In this document: in pieces, positions 8,870 through 17,048 of the stretch
Layout: each line of letters starts with the position of its first letter
Numbering within the stretch: the first letter of the stretch is position 1
Source of the DNA: Sulfurovum sp.
GTDB lineage: Bacteria > Campylobacterota > Campylobacteria > Campylobacterales > Sulfurovaceae
Assembly: GCA_022729615.1 (NCBI GenBank)
Contig: DZAQ01000005.1
Location: forward strand, 1-26,056
Direction of reading: 5' to 3'
DNA length: 26,056 bases
Notes under the pieces: generated by a model
What the model saw: only the letters and a program-made list of their open reading frames with translations
Databases searched by the model: none
What the model was told of the DNA's origin: nothing
Program-made: the position numbers and the translations under genes

Positions 8870-10116
8870 CGATTTACCCTCGCTTCAAACTCATCGCGGA
8901 ATTTTCCGATAAATGCACGGATCACGATAGCGACCGCCGGAGCAAAAACGCAGATTGTCTGTCCATCCATTGTTTTGGCTAGCTCTAAAATTTTATCAAT
9001 ATCCTCATTGCTTCCCTTGCCATCGAGGACTCTGCCAAGCAGCGTATCACTCCAGCCCGTTCCTTCGCGACAAGGTGTACACTGTCCGCACGATTCGTGA
9101 TGATAAAACTCCAAAAGATTTTTGAGCGCTTCCACCATATCCGTATCCTCATCCATCACGATCATGCCGCCCGTACCCAGTGCAGAGCCGATGGTTCGCA
9201 TATGCTCATAGTCCAGGATCGCGCACTCTGCCTCCGCAGCCGTCAGCACTGCCGTGGAGGCGCCGCCGGGGATGACAGCCTTGAGCTTTTTGCCTCCTCG
9301 GATACCGCCGCCGTAGCGGTTGATGTACTCCATCATCGGCGTGCCGAACTCTGCCTCATAGACTCCCGGTTTGTTAATGTGTCCGCTTATCGCGAAGAGA
9401 AGCGTGCCGGGGCTCTGTTCCGTGCCGTAGGCACGGTACCCATTGGCGCCATGTTTGATGATATAAGGCACGGTTGTGATCGTCTCGACATTGTTGACAA
9501 GCGTCGGATTGCCAAAATACCACTCCGGTTCCGGACGCTTGGGTTTAAGCCGCGGATGCCCCCGCTTCCCCTCCAAGGACTCCAGCATCGCCGACTTTTC
9601 GCCGCAGATATATGCCCCTGCTCCACGATGGATGGTGACATCCACGCCGTATCCGAGTCCCATCACATCTGCACCCAAAATCCCAGCGCCATAGGCTTCA
9701 TCGATCGCCTCTTGCAATATCTTGGCAAATTGCGAATATTCACCGCGTATGTAGATATAAGCGCTATGTGACCTGATCGCGTAACAGGTGATGATGATCC
9801 CCTCAAGCAGAAGATGGGGGTCTTTGGAGATGATTTGACGGTCTTTGAATGTACCCGGCTCACTCTCATCACAATTGACCGCCAGATAGGAGGTTTGCGC
9901 ACCATCCTGAGGCATCAAAGCCCATTTGGCACCCGCAGGGGCTCCGCCTCCGCCCTTGCCGCGCAGACCGCTTAGCTTGATGATCTCCACTATCTCATGA
10001 GGCGAGAGCGCAAAGGCATCTTTGAGGGAGCTATAAGCGCCATGCTCTTTGGCGATATCAAGTTTATGGCTTTGATAAATATCAAATTTTTGACTTACGA
10101 TGCGGCACTCTCTCAT
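8866..10116 (-). CDS. nuoF: NuoF-like flavoprotein subunit of complex I, altered NADH pocket
   Basis: FMN- and N3-cluster-binding subunit of the electron-input module, 416 residues. The FMN site looks intact: glycine loop with K64, N81, D83, E84 in NCDESEPGTF, Y169, and N208-N209. N3 ligands are C343, C346, C349 and C389. Aligned to Thermus Nqo1 by eye with a constant offset of 11, residues recalled as NADH contacts have changed: F70 to A59, F78 to L67, E185 to K174 and F205 to R194. E97 (E86 here) and K202 (K191 here) are kept. The donor may therefore not be NADH. The start is supported by GGAG and overlaps nuoE by 4 nt. Family identity is secure; donor specificity is open. Confidence 0.93.
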   Translation of the reverse strand: MRECRIVSQKFDIYQSHKLDIAKEHGAYSSLKDAFALSPHEIVEIIKLSGLRGKGGGGAPAGAKWALMPQDGAQTSYLAVNCDESEPGTFKDRQIISKDPHLLLEGIIITCYAIRSHSAYIYIRGEYSQFAKILQEAIDEAYGAGILGADVMGLGYGVDVTIHRGAGAYICGEKSAMLESLEGKRGHPRLKPKRPEPEWYFGNPTLVNNVETITTVPYIIKHGANGYRAYGTEQSPGTLLFAISGHINKPGVYEAEFGTPMMEYINRYGGGIRGGKKLKAVIPGGASTAVLTAAEAECAILDYEHMRTIGSALGTGGMIVMDEDTDMVEALKNLLEFYHHESCGQCTPCREGTGWSDTLLGRVLDGKGSNEDIDKILELAKTMDGQTICVFAPAVAIVIRAFIGKFRDEFEARVNR

Positions 10117-10598
10117 CTATGCTCCCCTTCCAAACTCTCCAAAATCGCGTCAATTTTTTCAGGCGTGAGATTTTCATAGTAGAGATCATTCATCTGCATT
10201 ACCGGCGCAGTGCCGCAAGAGCCCAGACATTCCACTTGGCTCAGTGCAAATTTCCCATCATCACTGCTCTCGCCGGGGCGGATACCAAGCCGCTGTATCA
10301 GATGCTCAAGCACCTCAGCCTTGCCGCAAAGCGCGCAAGAGAGTGTTTTGCAAAGCTGAAAATGGTATTTGCCTATCGGCTCTAGGTGAAACATCGTATA
10401 AAATGTCGCGACACGGTAAATCTCCATCGGCGGCGTGCCTATCAGTTCACCGATCACCTCGATCGCCTCAAGCGAGATGTGCCCATCCTGATATTGCGCC
10501 ATCCACAGACACGGCAAAGAGAGCGCTGCCGGCGAGGGGTAACGGAGTTTTAGCGCCTCTATTTTGGCGAGATTTTCTTCGCTAAATACAAAACTCAT
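10113..10598 (-). CDS. nuoE: NADH-quinone oxidoreductase subunit E (NuoE), [2Fe-2S]
   Basis: Thioredoxin-fold [2Fe-2S] subunit that pairs with NuoF, 161 residues (typical 155-180). The N1a cluster ligands are C83-x4-C88 and C124-x3-C128, with the family context CKTLSCALCG and VECLGSCGTAP. The N-terminal helical domain includes the typical YRVATFYTMF segment. ATG overlaps the nuoCD stop by 4 nt and the stop overlaps nuoF by 4 nt. From memory, many well-studied Campylobacterota (Campylobacter, Helicobacter) lack NuoE and NuoF, so presence here is informative about lineage or about a distinct complex I type. Confidence 0.94.
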   Translation of the reverse strand: MSFVFSEENLAKIEALKLRYPSPAALSLPCLWMAQYQDGHISLEAIEVIGELIGTPPMEIYRVATFYTMFHLEPIGKYHFQLCKTLSCALCGKAEVLEHLIQRLGIRPGESSDDGKFALSQVECLGSCGTAPVMQMNDLYYENLTPEKIDAILESLEGEHR

Positions 10599-12295
10599 CG
10601 ATCCATCTCCCCTGCGATGATATTCAAACTTCCCAAGGTCAAGATAGCATCCCCGACCTGATACCCCTCGATGATTTTGGGATATGCCGCCATATGCACA
10701 AAGCTTGGCGCTCTGACTTTGACCTTATAGGGTGTGCCGCTTCCATCACTCACGATATAAAATCCAAGCTCGCCGTTTGCCGCCTCAAAAGCTCCATAGT
10801 ACTCACCTTTGGGCACTTTCACCCCCTCATAAATGAGCTTGAATTGGTTCATCATCCCCTCGATAGATGTGTACACAGAGGATTTAGGAGGCAGGGTAAC
10901 AGCATGGTCTGCAACGCAAACGGCTCCATCCGGCATCCTTTTGATAACTTGACGAATGATCTTGAGACTTTGGAGTATCTCCTCAAAGCGCACCATCAGC
11001 CTATCATAGGTATCTCCGACCGAGCCGACAACCATATCAAAATCAAAAGTATCATAATGGTAATAAGGGGCTGCGAAACGCATATCATACGGCACTCCGC
11101 TTGCCCGCAAGTTTGGACCGGTGAAGCCGAAATCGATCGCCTTTTGCGCACTTACGGGAGATACCCCGAGCAAGCGATCTTGGAAAATTCTATTGTGCTC
11201 TATCATTTGAAGCGATTCCGCCACACCTTTGTCCACCTTCCCTAGGACAGCGTCCAGATCGCTCTCCCACCCCTCATAAAGATCATATGCCATGCCGCCG
11301 ATACGCATATAGCTATTGGTGAGACGCGCGCCGGTAAGCTTACTGAGAAAATCATACGCATCATTACGGGGATTGAAAAGATACCAGTAGTTGGTCTGTC
11401 CGCCCATGTCGAGCAATCCCGCTGCCAGACAAACTAAATGATCGATCACCCTTGAGAGTTCCGCCAAAAGCACACGGATATAAACTCCTCTCTCGGGTAG
11501 CTCAATGCCGATCATCTCTTCGACCGTTTTGGCAAAAGCGATATTGTTCATGAGTGCCGAGCAGTAGTTGAGTCTGTCAGTATAGGGGATGATTTGGTTG
11601 TAGGTATGATTTTCGCAGCTCTTCTCAAACCCGCGGTGCAAGTATCCTATCTCGCCTGCTCCGGCGACTATCTTCTCTCCGTCAAGCGCCACAAGTGTTC
11701 GGATGGTGCCGTGGCTTGCGGGATGCGACGGTCCGAGGTTGAGGATCATAAGATGGTCTCTCTCCTCATCGAGTCCTCGCGCCTCAAGAAGCGGTTTCAT
11801 CTCATCTTGCAAATCTTGAGTCTTTGTGCAGTACTGCCCTTTTGTGATCTCATAATCTTTGCGAAGCGGATGTCCCACAAACTCTTCATGGTTGAGTATG
11901 CGCTTGAGCATCGGATGCCCCCTAAATGCGATACCGTACTGATCCCACACTTCGCGCTCCAGCCAATCAGCCGCGCCATAGAGATCAATAATACTCTCTA
12001 CCCCCTCTTGCGCGTCTGATACGGGGCATTTTACCCCTATCACATACCCAAACTCACTCTCTCTAAAAAGATACACTATCTCAAATCTCGATGCCGGAGG
12101 ATGTGCCGACAAAAGATTGTCAATAGCAGTAATATCGAGCAGCAGGGGGTATCCCATCTTCTCTTTGAGATATACGATCATTTCGCGCAACTCATCAGGG
12201 TGCGCCATCAACAAAGGAGTACCCCCGATCATTTGAGACAAAAAACTCTTCTTGAATCTCTCCAAAAGCCGATCCATACTCTCTGCCCTATCCAT
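10595..12295 (-). CDS. nuoCD: fused NADH-quinone oxidoreductase subunits C and D (NuoCD)
   Basis: A 566-residue fusion of two peripheral-arm subunits. Residues about 10-150 are NuoC, with EREVWDQYGIAFRGHP and FVGHPLRKDYE. After a short linker (about 151-180), NuoD begins at LGPSHPASHGT, which carries the quinone-site histidines, and continues with IGYLHRGFEK and RLNYCSALMNN (Y244 at the quinone-binding tyrosine position). It ends in the usual GEMDR-type C-terminus. The frame is continuous, so this is a true fusion. ATG 12295 overlaps nuoB by 8 nt; an alternative ATG at 12277 would remove six residues. The fusion resembles the enterobacterial type in layout only. From memory, the two genes are usually separate in Campylobacterota. 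Confidence 0.95.
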   Translation of the reverse strand: MDRAESMDRLLERFKKSFLSQMIGGTPLLMAHPDELREMIVYLKEKMGYPLLLDITAIDNLLSAHPPASRFEIVYLFRESEFGYVIGVKCPVSDAQEGVESIIDLYGAADWLEREVWDQYGIAFRGHPMLKRILNHEEFVGHPLRKDYEITKGQYCTKTQDLQDEMKPLLEARGLDEERDHLMILNLGPSHPASHGTIRTLVALDGEKIVAGAGEIGYLHRGFEKSCENHTYNQIIPYTDRLNYCSALMNNIAFAKTVEEMIGIELPERGVYIRVLLAELSRVIDHLVCLAAGLLDMGGQTNYWYLFNPRNDAYDFLSKLTGARLTNSYMRIGGMAYDLYEGWESDLDAVLGKVDKGVAESLQMIEHNRIFQDRLLGVSPVSAQKAIDFGFTGPNLRASGVPYDMRFAAPYYHYDTFDFDMVVGSVGDTYDRLMVRFEEILQSLKIIRQVIKRMPDGAVCVADHAVTLPPKSSVYTSIEGMMNQFKLIYEGVKVPKGEYYGAFEAANGELGFYIVSDGSGTPYKVKVRAPSFVHMAAYPKIIEGYQVGDAILTLGSLNIIAGEMDR

Positions 12296-12806
12296 CCAGC
12301 TTCCCTTTGAACTCCAAATTGCTTCTTAGCTGGAGTGTCGGCTCTTTTTTGAGTTGTTTTTGGATCCCTATAATCGCGTCGAGTATCGCCTCAGGGCGAG
12401 GAGGGCAACCGGCGACATAGATATCCACGGGTACGATCTCGTCGATCCCCTGCAGAGTCGTGTAGTTATCATAAAAGCCGCCGCTTGAAGCGCACGCCCC
12501 CACAGCGATCACCCACTTTGGCTCAGGCATTTGATCGTAGATCTGCTTGAGAATGGGTGCCTGCTTATAGCTTACCGTCCCGGCGACCACCAGCAAATCA
12601 GCATGTCTAGGCGAAAATCGCAGCACCTCGGCGCCAAATCTGGAGATATCATATCTGCTTGCCGCTGTCGCCATAAATTCGATCGCGCAGCAAGCCGTCC
12701 CAAAGACAAAAGGCCAAAGCGACGCCTCTCTGCCCCAGTTGATCACAGCGTCTATCTTGGTGGTGATCACAGAATCGCCCAGCAGATGCCCCCCACTCAC
12801 ATCCAT
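12288..12806 (-). CDS. nuoB: NADH-quinone oxidoreductase subunit B (NuoB)
   Basis: Subunit holding the terminal N2 [4Fe-4S] cluster that reduces quinone, 172 residues. The ligands are visible as the adjacent pair C39-C40 (GTACCAIEFM), C105 (VGACASSGG) and C134 (VAGCPPRPE). The ATG at 12806 follows AAGGA with a 7-nt spacer and overlaps nuoA by 10 nt. Length and motifs are normal for the family, and it sits in the canonical second position of the operon. Confidence 0.97.
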   Translation of the reverse strand: MDVSGGHLLGDSVITTKIDAVINWGREASLWPFVFGTACCAIEFMATAASRYDISRFGAEVLRFSPRHADLLVVAGTVSYKQAPILKQIYDQMPEPKWVIAVGACASSGGFYDNYTTLQGIDEIVPVDIYVAGCPPRPEAILDAIIGIQKQLKKEPTLQLRSNLEFKGKLDG

Positions 12807-13156
12807 TTCAAAATCCTTGCTCTATATACATAAATAAGTCCGCCCACCAGAAGACCCACAAAAATGGCCATCTCGACAATCCCAAAAAATCCGAGCTCAC
12901 GCAGATTGAGCGCCCAAGGGAGCATAAAGAGCACCTCTACATCAAAAATCAAAAAGATGATACCGACAAGGAAAAATTTGACATTGAAAGTGTGCGAGGA
13001 GTCCCCTATGGTTGCACGAACACCCCCCTCATAGGGTTCATTTTTGCGGATATTATCACTTTTCGCGCCCAAATAGCGCGTCAAATGGAACGCGAGAGGC
13101 AACCCCGCAACTAAAACAAAAATCATACTTGAAGCCAGAAAGAGAGAGTCGGACAT
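12797..13156 (-). CDS. nuoA: NADH-quinone oxidoreductase subunit A (NuoA)
   Basis: First gene of the complex I operon, a 119-residue membrane protein with three predicted helices. The conserved loop NEPYEGGV and the segment FLIFDVEVLFMLPWA, with its acidic residues, identify NuoA. The ATG at 13156 is preceded by CAGGAG at short spacing. Upstream lies the divergent intergenic region shared with nifJ, where a promoter candidate is visible. No irregularity in length or motif. Confidence 0.96.
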   Translation of the reverse strand: MSDSLFLASSMIFVLVAGLPLAFHLTRYLGAKSDNIRKNEPYEGGVRATIGDSSHTFNVKFFLVGIIFLIFDVEVLFMLPWALNLRELGFFGIVEMAIFVGLLVGGLIYVYRARILKWM

Positions 13157-13230
13157 TTTGCTCCTGCCTATAACTATTGCATTGGATGTATGGTAGCATA
13201 GATTTGCCTCTAAAGCCCTGAATATCGCAT

Positions 13231-13259
13231 TTTATCTAAAAAAATGATTCAAATGACAA
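13231..13259 (-). promoter_or_regulatory. candidate promoter of the nuo operon
   Basis: On the minus strand TTGTCA (13259-13254, one mismatch to the sigma-70 -35 consensus) is followed after 17 nt by GATAAA (13236-13231), with an overlapping TAAAAT two bases further on. The spacer contains a run of seven T, which fits the T-rich upstream preference of Campylobacterota promoters. It would give a leader of about 65-70 nt before nuoA. This is pattern recognition only. Confidence 0.35.
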
Positions 13260-13339
13260 TGGCTCAATACTGCTTGGCAAATCGTCATATTATTGCACCA
13301 CCTTATAACAAAACGATAGCATTCTCATTTTTTTAAAAA

Positions 13340-13348
13340 TGCTACAAT
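13340..13348 (+). promoter_or_regulatory. candidate extended -10 promoter of nifJ
   Basis: TGC followed by TACAAT (13343-13348) forms an extended -10 element, one base from consensus. It is preceded by a T-rich stretch and no clear -35 box, a pattern common in Campylobacterota. The predicted leader to the nifJ ATG is about 70 nt. A 6-bp inverted repeat (13318-13343) overlaps this element and is reported separately. Confidence 0.4.
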
Positions 13349-13423
13349 GCCTCGAGAGGTTATCTTTCTTTAATATGGCGCTGCCAGTGCAGTCAAACAA
13401 AAAATTCTCTTTTGGAGTCTCTT

Positions 13424-16400
13424 ATGTCACAAATATTTGCTACGGTTGACGGAAACGAAGCGGTGGCGCTTGTTGCCCACAAAACAAATGAGGTGATCGC
13501 GATCTATCCGATCACCCCATCATCTCCAATGGCAGAGTTGAGCGATGCTTATTCGGCTGCGGGTGAGAAAAATATCTTTGGATCCATACCGAATATCATG
13601 GAGATGCAAAGCGAGGGCGGCGCAAGCGGAAGTGTCCATGGCGCTCTCCAAAGCGGTGCGCTTACGACCACCTTTACAGCTTCGCAGGGGCTGCTTTTGA
13701 TGATCCCCAATATGTACAAAATAGCAGGGGAGATGACGCCGACAGTGTTTCATGTCGCCGCCCGCTCGCTTGCCGCACAGGCGCTCTCTATTTTTGGCGA
13801 CCATAGTGATGTGATGTCCGTCAGGCAGACCGGATTTGCGCTTCTAGCGGCAGGTTCCGTCCAAGAGGCACACGATTTTGCCCTTATCTCACAAGCAGCT
13901 TCATTGCGTTCCCGCATCCCGTTTCTCCACTTTTTTGACGGTTTTCGCACCTCCCACGAAGAGAGCAAAATCGAGCTGATCTCGGTTGAGACCATGAAGG
14001 CTATGATCGATGAGGATTTGGTCGCTGCGCACCGTTCGCGCGCACTCACACCGGACAATCCGCACATTAGAGGAACGACACAAAACCCCGATGTCTATTT
14101 CCAAGGTCGCGAAACAGTCAATCGATACTATGATGAGCTCCCGCAAATGGTCGAAGAGGAGATGGAGAAATTTGCCTCACTCACGGGTCGCAGCTACCGC
14201 CTCTTTGATTATGAGGGTGCACCGGATGCCGAGCGTGTCATTATCCTGATGGGTTCCGGAGCCGAAGCTGCCCATGAGACGGTCGAACACTATGCCGCGC
14301 AAGGCGAAAAAATAGGGATCATTAAAGTTCGGCTCTATCGTACTTTTTCATCCAAACACCTCCTTCAAGCTCTCCCGACAAGCGTCAAATCTATCGCCGT
14401 ACTTGATCGCACCAAAGAGGTCGGCGCCACAGGAGAGCCGCTCTATCTCGATGTTGTCACAGCCCTCAAAGAGCTCAACGATGACGAGTTGCTCCCTTTT
14501 GGGATGCCTCGCATCATCGGCGGCCGTTATGGACTCTCCTCCAAAGAGTTTACTCCGGGCATGATCAAAGCAGTCTTTGACGAACTCTCCAAAGCAAAGC
14601 CAAAAAATCACTTTACTATCGGTATTCACGATGATGTCACCCACACTTCATTGGAGTGGGATGCTGCCATCTCCATCGAAGAAGAGGATATGATTCAAGC
14701 CCTCTTTTTCGGCTTGGGCTCAGACGGGACCGTCGGCGCCAATAAAAACACTATCAAAATCATCGGAAATGAGACACCGCACTACGCACAGGGATACTAT
14801 GTGTATGATTCCAACAAATCGGGCTCAGTTACCACATCACACTTGCGTTTTGGATCGCGTCCGATCCGATCGAGCTATCTTGTGAGCAATGCCGATTTTG
14901 TAGCATGCCACCAGAGCGTTTTTCTTGAGAAGCTTGACATTCTCCGATACGCCGCGCACGGGGCTACTTTTCTTCTCAACACGCCATTCTCCAAAGAGAT
15001 CATCTGGAGCAAACTCCCGGCAAAAGTTCAAGAAGCTATCATCCAAAAATCGCTTAAGTTCTATATTATCGATGCCTATTCTGTCGCCAAAAAGTGCAAT
15101 ATGGGGCGTCGCATCAATACGGTAATGCAAACATGCTTCTTTGCCATTTCCGGGATACTGCCACAAAACGAAGCTATAGAAAAGATCAAAGAGAGTATCC
15201 ACAAAACCTACGGCAAAAAGGGCAAAGCAGTTGTGGATATGAACTATGCTGCCGTGGACGGAACGCTTGAGAATCTTTTTGAAGTGACAGTCCCGACCAA
15301 TGCTGACAGCTCTATCGAGATGATCCCTGCAGTGAAGGGAGATTTTGATGCATTTGTCGCCAATATCACCGCCAAGCTGATCGAAGGAAACGGTGACGAG
15401 CTTAAAGTAAGCGAAATTCCGCTTGACGGAACTTGGCCAACCGGAACCACGCAATTTCAAAAGCGAAATATTGCTATCGAAGTGCCGGAGTGGGATCCAA
15501 ATGTCTGCATCCAGTGCAATAAGTGTGTCATCGTCTGTCCGCACGCTGCCATCCGCTCAAAAGTTATTGACTACTCTGCACTCCAAAATGCACCGCAAGA
15601 TTTTCTCTTCTTTGAGGCAAAAGGAAAATCTTTTGAACCGGATGAAAAATTCACTCTGCAAGTTGCCGTAGAGGATTGTACAGGCTGTGCGCTCTGCGTA
15701 GAGGTCTGCCCGGCAAAAAATAAATCCCAAAGCAATCTCAAAGCCATCAATATGGTACCGCAAGAGCCTCTACGGGAATCAGGAGAGAGAAACTGGAGCT
15801 TTTTTATGGAGCTGCCCGACTATGACCGCAGCAAACTCGACCACTCCAAACTCAAAGAGAGTCAATTCCTTGAACCGCTCTTTGAATTTTCCGGCGCCTG
15901 CCCGGGATGCGGTGAAACCCCCTATGTCAAGCTTGCTTCGCAACTCTTTGGCGATCGGATGCTCATCGCAAATGCCACGGGATGCTCCTCGATCTATGGC
16001 GGCAATCTACCGACAACACCATGGAAGAAAAACTCAGAAGGCTTTGGACCTGCGTGGTCCAATTCACTCTTTGAAGACAATGCCGAATTTGGATTGGGCT
16101 TCAGACTAGCGGTTGACAAACACAACGAAAGCGCCAGAGAGCTGCTCATCCAGCTCAAAGAGGAGATCGGAGCATCACTTGTCGAGGAGCTGCTCGCAGC
16201 CGATCAGCATGATGAGCCTGGGATCTTTGAACAGCGGGCACGGGTCGCTCAACTCAAAGAATCTCTTGCTCCGCTCCAAAATACCGAAGCCAAAAGACTC
16301 CTTTCAATTGCCGACTATCTCGTGAAAAAATCTATTTGGATGATGGGCGGAGACGGATGGGCTTACGATATCGGGTATGGCGGTCTAGACCATGCGCTCG

Positions 16401-17047
16401 CGAGCGGTAAAAATGTCAATATTTTAGTAATGGACACTCAGGTTTACTCCAATACGGGAGGACAACAATCCAAAGCGACTTTCACCGGCGCTATAGCCAA
16501 ATTTGCTGCCGGCGGAAAACCGCAAGTCCCAAAAGATCTTGCCTTGATGGCTATTGCATATGAGAATGTCTATGTTGCGCGGATAGCCATGGGCGCCAAC
16601 GACACACAAACCATCAAAGCCTTTATTGAAGCCGAACGCTATGATGGACCCTCTATCATCATTGCCTACTCGCACTGCGTAGCACATGGGTACGATTTGA
16701 AGTATGGTATGGATCATCAAAAGCTGGCGGTCGATTGCGGGCTTTGGCCTCTCTTCAGATACAATCCAGAACTTCTCGCAGAGGGCAAAAACCCAATGCA
16801 GCTTGACTATAAAGAACCGAAAATTGATGTAAAAAACTTTATGTATCAAGAGACGCGCTTTAAGATGGCAGAAAAAATCAATGCCGGTCGAGCCAAAGAG
16901 TTCCTCGAAACCGCCGCAACCCATGCCACCTCAATGTATGCGCGCTATAAAAATCTTGAGACCTACTATGGCGAAGAGGCGGCAAAAGCTGCAATTCAAA
17001 TGGGTATCGTCTCACAAAATCAAACAGTAGAAAACACAGGAGCCTAA
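13424..17047 (+). CDS. nifJ: pyruvate:ferredoxin (flavodoxin) oxidoreductase, single-chain
   Basis: Oxidises pyruvate and CoA to acetyl-CoA and CO2, reducing ferredoxin or flavodoxin; cytoplasmic, TPP- and Fe-S-dependent. The protein is about 1207 residues, normal for the homodimeric type. YPITPSSP with T31 marks the N-terminal substrate domain. The two-cluster ferredoxin domain shows CIQCNKCVIVCP (about 693) and CTGCALCVEVCP (about 750). Proximal-cluster ligands are CPGCGE (about 826), ATGCSS (about 854) and SHCVAHG (about 1084). The TPP motif is GDGWAYDIGYGG (about 975). A TTG at 13412 is in frame, but the GGAG Shine-Dalgarno overlaps it, so ATG 13424 is chosen. Divergent from nuoA and followed 1 nt later by a flavoprotein gene. 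Confidence 0.97.
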   Translation: MSQIFATVDGNEAVALVAHKTNEVIAIYPITPSSPMAELSDAYSAAGEKNIFGSIPNIMEMQSEGGASGSVHGALQSGALTTTFTASQGLLLMIPNMYKIAGEMTPTVFHVAARSLAAQALSIFGDHSDVMSVRQTGFALLAAGSVQEAHDFALISQAASLRSRIPFLHFFDGFRTSHEESKIELISVETMKAMIDEDLVAAHRSRALTPDNPHIRGTTQNPDVYFQGRETVNRYYDELPQMVEEEMEKFASLTGRSYRLFDYEGAPDAERVIILMGSGAEAAHETVEHYAAQGEKIGIIKVRLYRTFSSKHLLQALPTSVKSIAVLDRTKEVGATGEPLYLDVVTALKELNDDELLPFGMPRIIGGRYGLSSKEFTPGMIKAVFDELSKAKPKNHFTIGIHDDVTHTSLEWDAAISIEEEDMIQALFFGLGSDGTVGANKNTIKIIGNETPHYAQGYYVYDSNKSGSVTTSHLRFGSRPIRSSYLVSNADFVACHQSVFLEKLDILRYAAHGATFLLNTPFSKEIIWSKLPAKVQEAIIQKSLKFYIIDAYSVAKKCNMGRRINTVMQTCFFAISGILPQNEAIEKIKESIHKTYGKKGKAVVDMNYAAVDGTLENLFEVTVPTNADSSIEMIPAVKGDFDAFVANITAKLIEGNGDELKVSEIPLDGTWPTGTTQFQKRNIAIEVPEWDPNVCIQCNKCVIVCPHAAIRSKVIDYSALQNAPQDFLFFEAKGKSFEPDEKFTLQVAVEDCTGCALCVEVCPAKNKSQSNLKAINMVPQEPLRESGERNWSFFMELPDYDRSKLDHSKLKESQFLEPLFEFSGACPGCGETPYVKLASQLFGDRMLIANATGCSSIYGGNLPTTPWKKNSEGFGPAWSNSLFEDNAEFGLGFRLAVDKHNESARELLIQLKEEIGASLVEELLAADQHDEPGIFEQRARVAQLKESLAPLQNTEAKRLLSIADYLVKKSIWMMGGDGWAYDIGYGGLDHALASGKNVNILVMDTQVYSNTGGQQSKATFTGAIAKFAAGGKPQVPKDLALMAIAYENVYVARIAMGANDTQTIKAFIEAERYDGPSIIIAYSHCVAHGYDLKYGMDHQKLAVDCGLWPLFRYNPELLAEGKNPMQLDYKEPKIDVKNFMYQETRFKMAEKINAGRAKEFLETAATHATSMYARYKNLETYYGEEAAKAAIQMGIVSQNQTVENTGA

Positions 17048-17048
17048 G

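Noticed and set aside
9097..9771. 224-codon plus-strand open frame opposite nuoF
   Set aside because: It is antisense to a conserved gene, its protein looks random, and there is no convincing ribosome site.
8866..10116. NuoF/NuoG as a [FeFe]-hydrogenase or formate-dehydrogenase electron-bifurcating module
   Set aside because: The genes are embedded in a complete nuo order, NuoG lacks any hydrogenase domain, and NuoF lacks the extra ferredoxin domains of HydB-type proteins.
14837..15544. 235-codon minus-strand open frame within nifJ
   Set aside because: It is antisense to a conserved enzyme whose reading frame is intact; it has no recognisable domain.
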